This document shows positions 41,641-49,894 of a stretch of DNA of 64,000 nucleotides, one piece after another. The translations under genes and the position numbers were made by a program. How positions within the stretch are numbered: position 1 is the stretch's first letter; each line of letters starts with the position of its first letter. The stretch is taken from the NCBI GenBank assembly GCA_052379845.1, contig JBQTCF010000005.1; one strand, written 5' to 3'. The notes beneath the pieces were generated by a model. The model did not search any database and was not told the origin of the DNA. It saw nothing but the letters and a program-made list of their open reading frames with translations. The stretch is from Roseinatronobacter sp052379845 (GTDB taxonomy: Bacteria > Pseudomonadota > Alphaproteobacteria > Rhodobacterales > Rhodobacteraceae).

Positions 41641-42716
41641 CCGCTGCCGCAGTATTTCGGGCCTGCCCAAGGGTGAACGGATGCCCCTTCGTGACCACCC
41701 GCCATTTGCGCAACCTGGACCTGCGCCCGAAGGCGCGCACCATCGCGCTGGCGCTGTGCGCGTCAGTTGCGGTGCATCTGGGGGCGATGGCGGGACTTGG
41801 GCCGCGCGGGGAGCCTGTGCTGATCGAGGGCGGCGGCGAAGCGGCACCAGCGGCGCTTGGCACCAGTTTTGAGGATTTTGCCATGGGCAGCAGCCAGCCT
41901 GCGCCCCTGACCCCGATGCCGCCCGATGTCCCGCCACAAACTGTCACCGCGCTGGACCCGTCCCCGCTGCCGCCAGAGCAGACAGCGCAACCGGTCCCGG
42001 CGGCTGTGGCCGTTGCGCAGGCAACGCTGCCCCTGCAGCAACAGACCGCACAGCCCGTGATGCGCGCGCCCATGGCCGAAGTCGCGGTTCTGCCCGATGT
42101 GGTGGACCCTGTGGCCGCTGCGCCCGAGCTTGCTGTGCTGACACCCCCAGAAATGTTGCCCCCCGACCTGAAGCGCAGCGACCGCCCCGAGACCCTGCAA
42201 CCCGATCCCGCCGAACCGGCTGTTCCTGTGGAACAGGCGCATATCCCGCCCAGCCCCAAGGTTAGCCCCCGCCCACCCGCGCGCCCGCGCGACCAGACCA
42301 CCCCGGCCCCGCCCGCGCCACGGCAAACCGCAACTTCCCCTGCCGCCCCGCGCGGGAACGCCGCGCAAAATGCACAGCGCGGATCGCAACAAGGCACGGA
42401 CGGGCAGGCGGCCTACAGGGCGGCAGCGCGCGCACAGACCGCACAGGCAGGGAATGCGGCAGCGTCCAGTTACCCCGGCGAAGTCATGCGCCGCATCCAG
42501 CAGGTGCGCCAGGCCCGCAGCCCCGCGCGCGGGCGTGTTTTGGTGGCGTTCGGTGTGGCGGAAAACGGCGCGTTGGCATCGGTCAGTGTCGCGCGCAGTT
42601 CGGGCCATGCCGGGCTTGATCAGGTAGCGCTGGACCATATCCGCCGCGCGGCCCCGTTCCCCGCCCCCCCTGCAGGGGCACAGCGGCAATTCAGCTTCGA
42701 GTTTGTCGGGCGGTAA
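41637..42716 (+). CDS. tonB: TonB family protein (energy transducer)
   Basis: This 359-residue protein has one membrane helix at about residues 33-55 with the TonB SxxxH pattern (ASVAVHLG), a long Pro/Ala-rich periplasmic spacer (about 60-270) and a C-terminal TonB domain (about 280-358: YPGEVMRRIQQVRQ, GRVLVAFGVAENG, HIRRAAPFPAPP). It spans the periplasm to transmit motor energy to the haem receptor. The start overlaps exbD2 (ATGA). A ~32-residue cytoplasmic leader is longer than usual; an internal start is possible. It is the last gene of the cassette and is followed by three hairpins. Confidence 0.9.
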   Translation: MTAAAVFRACPRVNGCPFVTTRHLRNLDLRPKARTIALALCASVAVHLGAMAGLGPRGEPVLIEGGGEAAPAALGTSFEDFAMGSSQPAPLTPMPPDVPPQTVTALDPSPLPPEQTAQPVPAAVAVAQATLPLQQQTAQPVMRAPMAEVAVLPDVVDPVAAAPELAVLTPPEMLPPDLKRSDRPETLQPDPAEPAVPVEQAHIPPSPKVSPRPPARPRDQTTPAPPAPRQTATSPAAPRGNAAQNAQRGSQQGTDGQAAYRAAARAQTAQAGNAAASSYPGEVMRRIQQVRQARSPARGRVLVAFGVAENGALASVSVARSSGHAGLDQVALDHIRRAAPFPAPPAGAQRQFSFEFVGR

Positions 42717-42742
42717 GGGGTGCGCTGGTGCGCGAAGGTTGC

Positions 42743-42816
42743 TTGGGGGGCTGCCGCCCCCCAAACCCCCTGCCTCAAGGGGGCATCCCGCCCCCTTGAG
42801 AAACCCCGTTTCGGGG
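42743..42816. terminator. Triple-hairpin terminator module between tonB and dctM
   Basis: Three hairpins follow one another. TTGGGGGG/CCCCCCAA has loop CTGCCG (42743-42764); CTCAAGGGGG/CCCCCTTGAG has a 7-nt loop (42774-42800); CCCCG/CGGGG has loop TTT (42804-42816) and is followed by ATATTT. They separate two convergent operons and should stop transcription on the plus strand at least. A related layout, inverted, occurs at 51900-51970. Confidence 0.75.
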
Positions 42817-42904
42817 ATATTTACGCCAGAATGAAAGCTGCACCCGGTAAGCCCTGTATCTGAGGGCATTGCAGTATCAGGGGGGCAAGACGTATTGCGA
42901 TGGA

Positions 42905-44221
42905 TCAGCGCGCGGCGTTGGTTGACAGCAGGTCAGGCAGGAACAGGACCAGTGCCGGGAAGGCCACGATCAGCGCGACGACCACGAAATCCGCAAGAAT
43001 GAAGGGCAGCACACCGCGGAACACTTCGGTGACGGTGACGTATTTGCTGGCCACGTTCTTGATAACGAACACGTTCATCCCCACTGGCGGGGTTATCATG
43101 CCGACCTCCAGCAGTTTGACGACCAGAACCCCGAACCACACGAGGCTGAGGCCCTGCGCATCGATCAGGGGCAGGAAGATGGGCAGGGTCACCAGCATAG
43201 CGCCAAACGGTTCCATGAACGTGCCAAGGATCAGGTAGATGATGATGATCACCAAAAGCACAGTGATAAGCGACATTCCGGACCCGGACACGAAGGACGA
43301 TATCAGGTTCGAGACGCCCGACAGGCCCAGAAAGCGCGTGAACATGGTGGCGCCGATGCCGATGATCAGCAGCGAGCCAGTGGTGATGACTGTTTCGGTG
43401 ACCGAATCGGTGAAGGCCTTGCGTGTCAGGCGCCCCATGGAGGCTGCAAGAATGATGGTTCCCAGCGCGCCCACGGCGCCTGCCTGTGTGGCGGTGAACA
43501 GGCCGGAGAACAGCCCGCCAAATATCAGGGCGATCAGGGCCAGAATGGGGGCCACCTGTGCAAGGGCGCGCCACATATCTGTGGATTCGACGGCCGCCTG
43601 ACGCGGGATGATGTCGGGGCGCAGCCACGCGATGATCAGAACAACAATGCAATAGGACAGCGCTGTAAGCAGCCCGATTGCGATACCGCCAAGGAACACT
43701 TCGATGATCGAGGTTTCCGCGATGACGCCATAGATGATCATCAGGATGGAGGGGGGGATGAGTGCGCCGATGGTGCCGCCTGCGGCAATGCACCCGGACG
43801 CGATGGAGGGGCGATAGCCTGCCTTGACCATTTCGGGGATGGCGATACGCCCCATGGCCGCTGCACAGGCCAGCGATGACCCCGACACGGCAGCAAAGCC
43901 CGAACAGGCGAAAACCGACGAGATGGCCAGCCCGCCGGGAAGTCTGGCCAGCAGCGCTTTTGCGGCTTCGAACAGGCCGCCGGTCAGCCCCGTGTGATAG
44001 GCGATGAACCCCATCAGCAGGAACATTGGCACCGCGCTCATGGTCCATTTTGCAGCGAACGCATAGGGGGTGTTTGACAAGATGCCCATGGCCGGGTTCC
44101 AGCCGATCATGGCCCAGATCCCGCCAAAGGACACCACGATCAGCGCAAGCGCCACAGGCAGGCGCAGCACCAGAAGACCCATCAGGATGGCAACACCCCA
44201 AAGACCGATTTCAACGCTCAT
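42905..44221 (-). CDS. TRAP transporter large permease (DctM)
   Basis: This 438-residue DctM/SiaM-type permease has about 12 helices. Family text: VFACSGFAAVSGSSLACAAAMG, ASGCIAAGGTIGALIPPSIL and EVGMITPPVGMNVFVIK. It carries the substrate across the inner membrane using a sodium or proton gradient. Its start overlaps dctQ by ATGA. Context (feruloyl-CoA synthase, aromatic genes) suggests a hydroxycinnamate or related aromatic acid as substrate; TRAP carriers take carboxylates in general. Confidence 0.94.
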   Translation of the reverse strand: MSVEIGLWGVAILMGLLVLRLPVALALIVVSFGGIWAMIGWNPAMGILSNTPYAFAAKWTMSAVPMFLLMGFIAYHTGLTGGLFEAAKALLARLPGGLAISSVFACSGFAAVSGSSLACAAAMGRIAIPEMVKAGYRPSIASGCIAAGGTIGALIPPSILMIIYGVIAETSIIEVFLGGIAIGLLTALSYCIVVLIIAWLRPDIIPRQAAVESTDMWRALAQVAPILALIALIFGGLFSGLFTATQAGAVGALGTIILAASMGRLTRKAFTDSVTETVITTGSLLIIGIGATMFTRFLGLSGVSNLISSFVSGSGMSLITVLLVIIIIYLILGTFMEPFGAMLVTLPIFLPLIDAQGLSLVWFGVLVVKLLEVGMITPPVGMNVFVIKNVASKYVTVTEVFRGVLPFILADFVVVALIVAFPALVLFLPDLLSTNAAR

Positions 44222-44748
44222 GTTTCATCGCCTTTTGTGGTCGCGTCCAGCGTGTGACGGATGGTGGCAGACGCGATGGCCAGCGCCATCAGCACACAGG
44301 CCAGTGTGGCAAGGGCAAACCCCGCAGGAACAATGAAGTAGGAATGCCAGACCGGCATTTGAAACCGCACCAGTTCGACGAAGGACCCTGAACTGGCCTC
44401 TCTCATGGCTTTTAGCCAGTTGGCATAGGTCATCACAGCATAGATGCCTGCGGCGCTGATATAGATCACGAAATCCGATACCATCCGCACTGGGCGGGAT
44501 ATGGCGAAATCCAGCAATTCCACGGCAATCATCTGGTTGCGCAGCGTCAGAAAGCCCAGCGGCAGAAACGCTACCGCGACCATGTAATAGCGCGCGACGA
44601 TTTCGGGCGTGGTGTTCATGGACATACTGAACACATTCAACAAAACCACATCCAGACTGACATGCAGCATCATCAGCACCACGGCAGCTGCCGCGATCAG
44701 GGACAGGCCCCGACACAGGCCCACGGCCAGTTTGACCAGTAAAATCAT
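44218..44748 (-). CDS. TRAP transporter small permease (DctQ)
   Basis: This 176-residue four-helix membrane protein of the DctQ family forms the permease complex with DctM. Typical text is VLMMLHVSLDVVLLNVFSM, LTLRNQMIAVELL and FALATLACVLMALAI. I chose ATG 44748 because the in-frame ATG at 44778 lies inside a strong hairpin between dctP and dctQ. The stop overlaps dctM by 4 bp. Confidence 0.88.
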   Translation of the reverse strand: MILLVKLAVGLCRGLSLIAAAAVVLMMLHVSLDVVLLNVFSMSMNTTPEIVARYYMVAVAFLPLGFLTLRNQMIAVELLDFAISRPVRMVSDFVIYISAAGIYAVMTYANWLKAMREASSGSFVELVRFQMPVWHSYFIVPAGFALATLACVLMALAIASATIRHTLDATTKGDET

Positions 44749-44766
44749 ATCAGCCCCCGCGTAGAC

Positions 44767-44792
44767 CCCTTCGGCCATAGGTGGCCGAAGGG
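44767..44792 (-). other. Strong hairpin between dctP and dctQ
   Basis: CCCTTCGGCCA and TGGCCGAAGGG form a perfect 11-bp stem with loop TAGG, between the binding-protein stop and the small-permease start. It likely protects dctP mRNA or limits read-through, giving excess binding protein over permease. It parallels the hairpin at 14501-14525. Confidence 0.7.
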
Positions 44793-44812
44793 AAAGGATT
44801 TATACAGGACCA

Positions 44813-45901
44813 TTACAGCCCGTAGCTGGACAGATCGACATCGGCCCAGATTTCATCCATGGCGCGGGCGGCCAGCGCTTCGGGATCGTCGCCCAGTTCC
44901 TCCACGATGGTGGTCCATTTTTCAACCAGTGCCGCAAAATCGCCTGCCAGCGGGTCGGCGCTGATGCGCGCTTCGGCATCTGCGGCGGCAAATGCGTTCG
45001 AGGCTTCCAGAAGGGCATCATCAGGCGTGATGATTTCGATTCCTGCCGCTTCCACAGCATTGCGGGCAGCTTCGGGCAGTTGGAAGCCCCAGCGGTCGGT
45101 CAGGGTGGGGTTGGCGCGATTGGCGGCGCGCACAAATGTGGCGCGGTCGTCTGCACTCATGGCGGACCAGGTGGACTGGTTCACAGTGAAGTTCGAGGTC
45201 ACATGATAGGTGCCCAGCGGAACGCTGGTGGTATAGCGGGCCACATCGACCAGACGGAAGGACAGCATGTCGACAATGGATGCCATGGAGCCGTCAATGG
45301 TGCCTTGGTTCATGCCCTCAAACTGTTCGCCAACGGGCATATTGACCGGGGTTGCGCCGAAATTCTCGGCCCAGCGCGAGAAGGGCGCCCCGCCGGAGCG
45401 CAGGCGCAGGCCCTGCAGATCCTCGATTGTGCGCACGGGGGTTGTGGTGATCAGAACATAGGGGTCCGACGCACCGGCGCCCAGAAACACCATTCCCTTG
45501 TTGCTGAATTCCTGCTGGCAGGGTTCGCAGTTTACCACGAATTCGGTCATGGCCATTGCCATGGCATGGGAAATACGCCCGATCAGGGCCATGTCGCCCG
45601 CGACATTGGTGCGCGCGAAATCTGCAGGAAAGAACAGCGGCAACAGGTTGCCGATATTGATAAGTTCAGATTGCAGCGCATCAGGCACCTGTGTCAGGGA
45701 TACGACTTCCGGGCCAATCAGCGTCATGCTCATGCTGCCGCCGCTTTCTTCCTCAAGATAAGTGGCGAATTTCTCATACATATAGGTTGACGGGTGCGCC
45801 TGCGATGCGCCTGCGGCACCGCGCAGGTTTTGGGCTTGCGCGCCGCTGGCGGCGGCAACGGCAAATGCCGCGCCCATCATCAATGTTTTGGTCAGTTTCA
45901 T
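44813..45901 (-). CDS. TRAP transporter substrate-binding protein (DctP)
   Basis: This 362-residue periplasmic DctP-family receptor has a signal peptide (LTKTLMMGAAFAVAAASGAQAQ). Family segments include SLTQVPDALQSELINIGNLLPLF, DLQGLRLRSGGAPFSRWAENFGATPV (containing the conserved carboxylate-binding Arg) and MNQGTIDGSMASIVDML. The start follows GGAGGAG, a very strong ribosome-binding site. It is expressed ahead of dctQM and after marR. Two cysteines in NCEPCQ are unusual and may form a disulfide. Confidence 0.92.
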   Translation of the reverse strand: MKLTKTLMMGAAFAVAAASGAQAQNLRGAAGASQAHPSTYMYEKFATYLEEESGGSMSMTLIGPEVVSLTQVPDALQSELINIGNLLPLFFPADFARTNVAGDMALIGRISHAMAMAMTEFVVNCEPCQQEFSNKGMVFLGAGASDPYVLITTTPVRTIEDLQGLRLRSGGAPFSRWAENFGATPVNMPVGEQFEGMNQGTIDGSMASIVDMLSFRLVDVARYTTSVPLGTYHVTSNFTVNQSTWSAMSADDRATFVRAANRANPTLTDRWGFQLPEAARNAVEAAGIEIITPDDALLEASNAFAAADAEARISADPLAGDFAALVEKWTTIVEELGDDPEALAARAMDEIWADVDLSSYGL

Positions 45902-45940
45902 GGTTTTCTCCTCCCAGGTGTTGATCGTTTTTATTGTCCG

Positions 45941-46477
45941 TCAGGTCTGGCGCTGGGTATCAGTGCAAGTGTCCTGTATCGGGGCAATTCCGCAGTATTT
46001 CCGAAGCAGGTGATTCAGGTCCTGCTGTTCTTTTGGTGTCAGCCCGCCACGTTCATGCGGGGCGTTCGCGCCATATTGGGCGCGTGTGCTGTCCAGTGCC
46101 ACCAACCCTGCAGGCAGGATTGACAGTTTCACGATGCGCCGGTTTTTGGGCGGGATGGTGCGCATGACCAGACCGCGATCTTCAAAACCGCGTATCAGGC
46201 GCGTCATGGCCGCAGGTTTGATATATAGCGCGCGGGCAAGCAGGCCCTGTTGAACGCCGGGTGTTCGGGCAATGACCTGAAGGATGGTGTATTCCGCCGC
46301 ACTAAGACAAACGGCATGTTCGCTTTGGTCCAGGGCTTCGCGCACCTGAAGCCATGCAATGCGCAACAAAAACCCGGTGTTATGGCGCAACCCCCCGAAA
46401 TTCAGGCCATCTTCGAGGTTTTCCATGCTGCGCCGGGTATTTGCGGGCAATGCCGATTCTTCTGTTTGTCCCAGCAT
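45941..46477 (-). CDS. MarR family regulator 1
   Basis: This 178-residue winged-helix regulator has its HTH core around residues 75-125 (TILQVIARTPGVQQGLLARAL, IKPAAMTRLIRGFEDRGLVMR, PPKNRRIVKLSILPAG). ATG 46477 is chosen because GGAGGGGG lies just upstream. It sits between fcs and dctP, so it may control the TRAP genes and itself. The AAACAGT repeats upstream are a candidate operator. MarR repressors of hydroxycinnamate genes (CouR, FerR types) usually respond to acyl-CoA thioesters, which is inference here. Confidence 0.87.
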   Translation of the reverse strand: MLGQTEESALPANTRRSMENLEDGLNFGGLRHNTGFLLRIAWLQVREALDQSEHAVCLSAAEYTILQVIARTPGVQQGLLARALYIKPAAMTRLIRGFEDRGLVMRTIPPKNRRIVKLSILPAGLVALDSTRAQYGANAPHERGGLTPKEQQDLNHLLRKYCGIAPIQDTCTDTQRQT

Positions 46478-46511
46478 GACAATTCCCCCTCCGGGATAAA
46501 TGTTATGCGAT

Positions 46512-46549
46512 AAACAGTTCCAAATCAAACAGTTTCTTTTGGACTGTTT
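46512..46549. promoter_or_regulatory. Candidate MarR operator upstream of marR1
   Basis: AAACAGT occurs twice in direct orientation (46512-46518, 46527-46533), and its inverse ACTGTTT at 46543-46549, in the 90-bp gap before marR1. The 46527/46543 pair forms a 7-bp inverted repeat with flanking CCAA/TTGG similarity. This is a plausible autoregulatory site. Confidence 0.5.
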
Positions 46550-46567
46550 TGTTGGAGGTGCATAGGG

Positions 46568-48364
46568 TCACGCGCTTATGATCGTGGTCTGACCCGCATC
46601 CGGGGGGGTATAGAGTTCCGAAATACGGGCGGAATGGCTGTCGCGCATGGCACGCTGGTTCAGGCTGCCTTTTTCTGTGACCTCTCCCTTGTCGAAACTT
46701 GGGGTTGTGTCCAGAACCATGGCGCGCCTCACGCGGCTGGCGGACCCTGTGGCACGTTTTGCGGCATTGCTCAGGCAGGCTTGCAAACGGGCTGTCAGTT
46801 CATCCTCGGGCAAGGTTTTGGCCTTCTCCGACAACAACAAAAGCGCCCCCAGTTCGGGCTGGTTTTCCCCCACGATCACGGCATCACGAATCAACCCGCC
46901 CATGGCATCGACAAGGGCGGCGCGCACACTGCCCACCGACACCCATGTTCCGGTCGACAGTTTGAAATTCTCGGCCACGCGCCCGTCAAAATAGAACCCT
47001 TTGGCCAGATCCTGCGGGTCGGCGGGGCGCAGGGCGTCGCCCAGACAGTAAAACCCTTCGTCGTCGAATGCCTCGGCGGTGCGGGCGGGGTCGCCATAAT
47101 ACCCCGGCGTGATGGTCGGCCCTTTCAGGCGCGCTTCCAGCTTGTCCCCCGATGGCACCAGTTTCAATGTCAACCCGCGCGATGGCACCCCCAGATTGCC
47201 CGCCTTGTCCTGAAGATGCGTGCAGGCCAGCGCGAAGGGCGCTGTTTCCGTGGCCCCAAGGCCGGTTGCCAGCAGCACATCGCGCCCAGTTACCTTGCGC
47301 CCCAGCGCGGACAGGCGGTCCCATGTGTGCTGTGCCATGCCCGCGCCCGCGTAAAACAACATGCCCAGCTTGGCGTAGAATTTCTGCGCCAAAGCGTCAT
47401 CTTGTTCCAGCGCGTCAATCAGCATGTCATAGCCCACGGGCACGTTGAAATACCATGTGCAGGAGATGTCTTGCAGGTTGCGCAGGGTTTCGGAAAATTT
47501 TCCGGGAACGGGGCGGCCATCATCAATATAGTAACTGCCGCCATTGGTCAGTACCAGATAATTGACCTTGTTGCCCGCAGCAGTGTGGTTCCATGGCGCC
47601 CAGTCCAGCACAACGGGCGGTTCCCATGTCAGGAAGCGGTAGCAATCGCGCATCATTGCAGCCATGGCGCAAATCATGCGGTTGGTGTTGATCACGGCCT
47701 TTGGGCTGCCGGTGGACCCGGATGTGAACAGGTATTTCACAACTGTGTCGGGTGTCAGGGCGGCGCGTGCGGCAGTCGCATCGCCGGGGTCGGCGGTCAG
47801 CAAGCTGTCAAAGGTAATGGCATCTGTCCCGCCCCCATGCAGGGTAATGACATTCCGCCCCGTGGTGGCAATAGCGGCAAGCGCGGGCGCGAACGCCGCG
47901 CCGTCATCAGCGAATACCGCACCCGGTTGCAGCAAGGTCGCGATGTCGCGCAGTTTGCCATGATCCTTGGATACCAGCGAATAGGCAGGCGATACGGGCG
48001 CATAGGGAATGCCCGTATAGGTGCAGGCCAGCCCCAGCAGCGCATGTTCCAGACTGTTTTCAGACAACACCAGAAGCGGCCGGTCCGGTCCCAGCCCCAA
48101 CCCCAGCAGGGCCGCGCCAATGCTGCGCGCCATGTCGCGGGCTTGCGCGTAGCTGATGCGCCGCCAGTCCCCGCCATCTGCACGCCGCGCCATCCATGTG
48201 GCATCGGGGGTCGTATCGGCCCAGTGGTCCAGATAATCCGCGACCACTGGCAAATGGTCGGGCAACGGCTCGGCCTGACTCATCAAGATGGTGCCATCGG
48301 GGCGGTGCTCATACGCGAATACAGGCGACCAGAAGCGGGACGTTGCAGGGGGGTGGACAGTCAT
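46568..48364 (-). CDS. Feruloyl-CoA synthase-like AMP-dependent ligase
   Basis: This 598-residue ANL-superfamily ligase resembles feruloyl-CoA synthases, which activate ferulate, coumarate or caffeate with ATP and CoA. The adenylation loop is YLFTSGSTGSPKAVINT (about 210-226). VVLDWAPWNHTAAGN, LLATGLGATETAPFALAC and the C-terminal hinge GFYFDGRVAENFKLSTGTWVSVG are characteristic of the Fcs branch. It is cytoplasmic. It lies between two marR genes in the minus-strand operon leading to the TRAP carrier. No adjacent vanillin dehydrogenase is present. The exact acid may differ (sinapate, other aryl-propenoates). Confidence 0.86.
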   Translation of the reverse strand: MTVHPPATSRFWSPVFAYEHRPDGTILMSQAEPLPDHLPVVADYLDHWADTTPDATWMARRADGGDWRRISYAQARDMARSIGAALLGLGLGPDRPLLVLSENSLEHALLGLACTYTGIPYAPVSPAYSLVSKDHGKLRDIATLLQPGAVFADDGAAFAPALAAIATTGRNVITLHGGGTDAITFDSLLTADPGDATAARAALTPDTVVKYLFTSGSTGSPKAVINTNRMICAMAAMMRDCYRFLTWEPPVVLDWAPWNHTAAGNKVNYLVLTNGGSYYIDDGRPVPGKFSETLRNLQDISCTWYFNVPVGYDMLIDALEQDDALAQKFYAKLGMLFYAGAGMAQHTWDRLSALGRKVTGRDVLLATGLGATETAPFALACTHLQDKAGNLGVPSRGLTLKLVPSGDKLEARLKGPTITPGYYGDPARTAEAFDDEGFYCLGDALRPADPQDLAKGFYFDGRVAENFKLSTGTWVSVGSVRAALVDAMGGLIRDAVIVGENQPELGALLLLSEKAKTLPEDELTARLQACLSNAAKRATGSASRVRRAMVLDTTPSFDKGEVTEKGSLNQRAMRDSHSARISELYTPPDAGQTTIISA

Positions 48365-48432
48365 TTTGGTGCGTTCTCCGGGTGTGTTTGGGCCGCTGGC
48401 GGGGGGTGCGGGGGCTGATTTGTCGCGCGGGG

Positions 48433-48915
48433 TCAGGCTTGGGTGTCATTCTCGCAACTGCGCCGCAACCGATGCAACAGGTCAAGAAACTGCGCCTGTT
48501 CCTGCGGGCTGAACACCGCAAGCAATTGTTCTTCGCGCGCCCGCGCCTGCGCCATGGTGTTTTCCAGTTTCTGACGCCCTTGCGGTGTGGGCAGCAGCGC
48601 TTGCGACCGCCTGTCACCGGGCACGGCCTCGCGGCGGACAAGCCCGCCCTGTTCCAGATCATCGATGATCGCAACCAGACCAGAGCGTTCGATCCCAAGT
48701 TGGCGCGCCACATCGCTTTGCGTGATTTGGGGACAGTCAACAATAAGGCCAAGAACGGTCATGGTGCGCGGCGAAATACCCGCCCCTTCGACGCCATGGC
48801 GAAAATCATCACGGAAAATCATGTAGGCGCGTTTCAGGTTGTATCCGAAAAGCGTTTCAATGCTGCGATCTGCATCAGCTTCGCTGAATTTGTCCTGTTC
48901 AAATGTATTTCGCAT
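48433..48915 (-). CDS. MarR family regulator 2
   Basis: This 160-residue MarR-type winged-helix protein has the core RTMTVLGLIVDCPQITQSDVA, LGIERSGLVAIIDDLEQGGLV and AVPGDRRSQALLPTPQG, with the conserved DxR wing. ATG 48915 follows a GGATGA sequence. It is divergent from the crotonase gene across 141 bp with an inverted repeat and heads the fcs operon, so it is the likely main repressor of both operons. The ligand is probably an aryl-CoA, by analogy with CouR/HcaR-type regulators. Confidence 0.87.
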   Translation of the reverse strand: MRNTFEQDKFSEADADRSIETLFGYNLKRAYMIFRDDFRHGVEGAGISPRTMTVLGLIVDCPQITQSDVARQLGIERSGLVAIIDDLEQGGLVRREAVPGDRRSQALLPTPQGRQKLENTMAQARAREEQLLAVFSPQEQAQFLDLLHRLRRSCENDTQA

Positions 48916-48984
48916 GTCATCATCCGGCACGTTGTCAGGGGGGCGGCGCGGCGGTGACGCCTGCAATACGATTAGCAGGTTGAT

Positions 48985-49016
48985 CGTTACCTTACAATAC
49001 TGTTTACTAGGTAACG
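48985..49016. promoter_or_regulatory. Candidate MarR operator in marR2/crotonase spacer
   Basis: CGTTACC (48985-48991) and GGTAACG (49010-49016) are perfect 7-bp inverted arms separated by 18 bp. Within them is the near-palindrome ACAATACTGT (48994-49003). The element lies in the middle of the divergent promoter region, where a repressor could control both directions. Confidence 0.55.
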
Positions 49017-49056
49017 TATTTCTGCAATATGAACCCCGACCACACAGGAGGGAAAG

Positions 49057-49848
49057 ATGGACGGCACCACGCAAGCGCTTGTAACCTATGAGCTTAAGGA
49101 CGAAATTGCCGTCATCGGCCTGAACCGGCCTGAGAAGCGCAACGCCATTTCCGACCGGCTGGTAGAGGCCCTGCATGTGGCCGCCACCCGCGCGCGTGCC
49201 GAAGCGCGTGCCGCCGTTATTCACGGCGCGGGCGATCATTTTTGCGCTGGTCTGGACCTGGCCGAGCATCGGGAAAAACCGCTGTTTGAGGCGATTCAAG
49301 GGTCGCGGCGCTGGCATGCGGTGTTCACGGAATTCGAACGCGGGGAAATTCCGTTCATCAGCGCATTGCATGGCGCAGTGGTGGGCGGCGGGTTCGAACT
49401 GGCCGCGGCGACCCATATTCGCGTGGCGGATGACAGCACGTTTTTCGGCCTTCCCGAAGGGCAGCGCGGCATTTTCGTGGGTGGGGGCGGGTCTGTCCGC
49501 GTAGGACGCCTGATCGGGGCTGCGCGCATGACCGACATGATGCTGACAGGGCGCACTGTGTCGCCCGCCCAGATGGAACAATGGGGCGGTGTGTCCTATG
49601 TCGTGCCCAAAGGGCGCGCGCTGGACACGGCCATGGACCTTGCGCGCAAGGCCGCATCGAACGCGCCATTGTCGAATTATGCAGTGCTCAACGCCTTGCC
49701 GCGCATTGCCGAAATGTCAGTGGAAGATGGGCTGTTCACCGAATCAGTGGTGTCGGCGCTGACCTCGGAAACACCCGAAGCAAAACAGCGCCTGCGCGAT
49801 TTTCTGGAAAAACGCACAGCGCGCCTGAAAGCCCCTGACGCATCGTGA
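49057..49848 (+). CDS. Enoyl-CoA hydratase/isomerase (crotonase) family protein
   Basis: This 263-residue crotonase-fold enzyme binds CoA thioesters through the oxyanion-hole segments FCAGLDLAEH and GAVVGGGFELA. The active-site glutamate is probably in FGLPEGQRGI. Next to feruloyl-CoA synthase the likely step is hydration, or hydration plus retro-aldol cleavage, of feruloyl-type CoA esters. The text is not close enough to Ech/HCHL for me to claim vanillin formation. A strong ribosome-binding site AGGAGGGAAAG precedes ATG 49057. It is followed 46 bp later by the amidohydrolase gene, probably co-transcribed. Confidence 0.84.
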   Translation: MDGTTQALVTYELKDEIAVIGLNRPEKRNAISDRLVEALHVAATRARAEARAAVIHGAGDHFCAGLDLAEHREKPLFEAIQGSRRWHAVFTEFERGEIPFISALHGAVVGGGFELAAATHIRVADDSTFFGLPEGQRGIFVGGGGSVRVGRLIGAARMTDMMLTGRTVSPAQMEQWGGVSYVVPKGRALDTAMDLARKAASNAPLSNYAVLNALPRIAEMSVEDGLFTESVVSALTSETPEAKQRLRDFLEKRTARLKAPDAS

Positions 49849-49894
49849 TGGATAAACGCGCCTGCAAGAAACCTGCCAGACAAAGGATCCTCTC

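Noticed and set aside
42933..44201. Long same-strand open frame in another register over dctM
   Set aside because: The DctM register has clear membrane helices and family motifs; the alternative is His/Arg-rich and unlike any protein.
46634..48418. 594-codon plus-strand open frame over the feruloyl-CoA synthase gene
   Set aside because: Antisense shadow of a conserved ligase.
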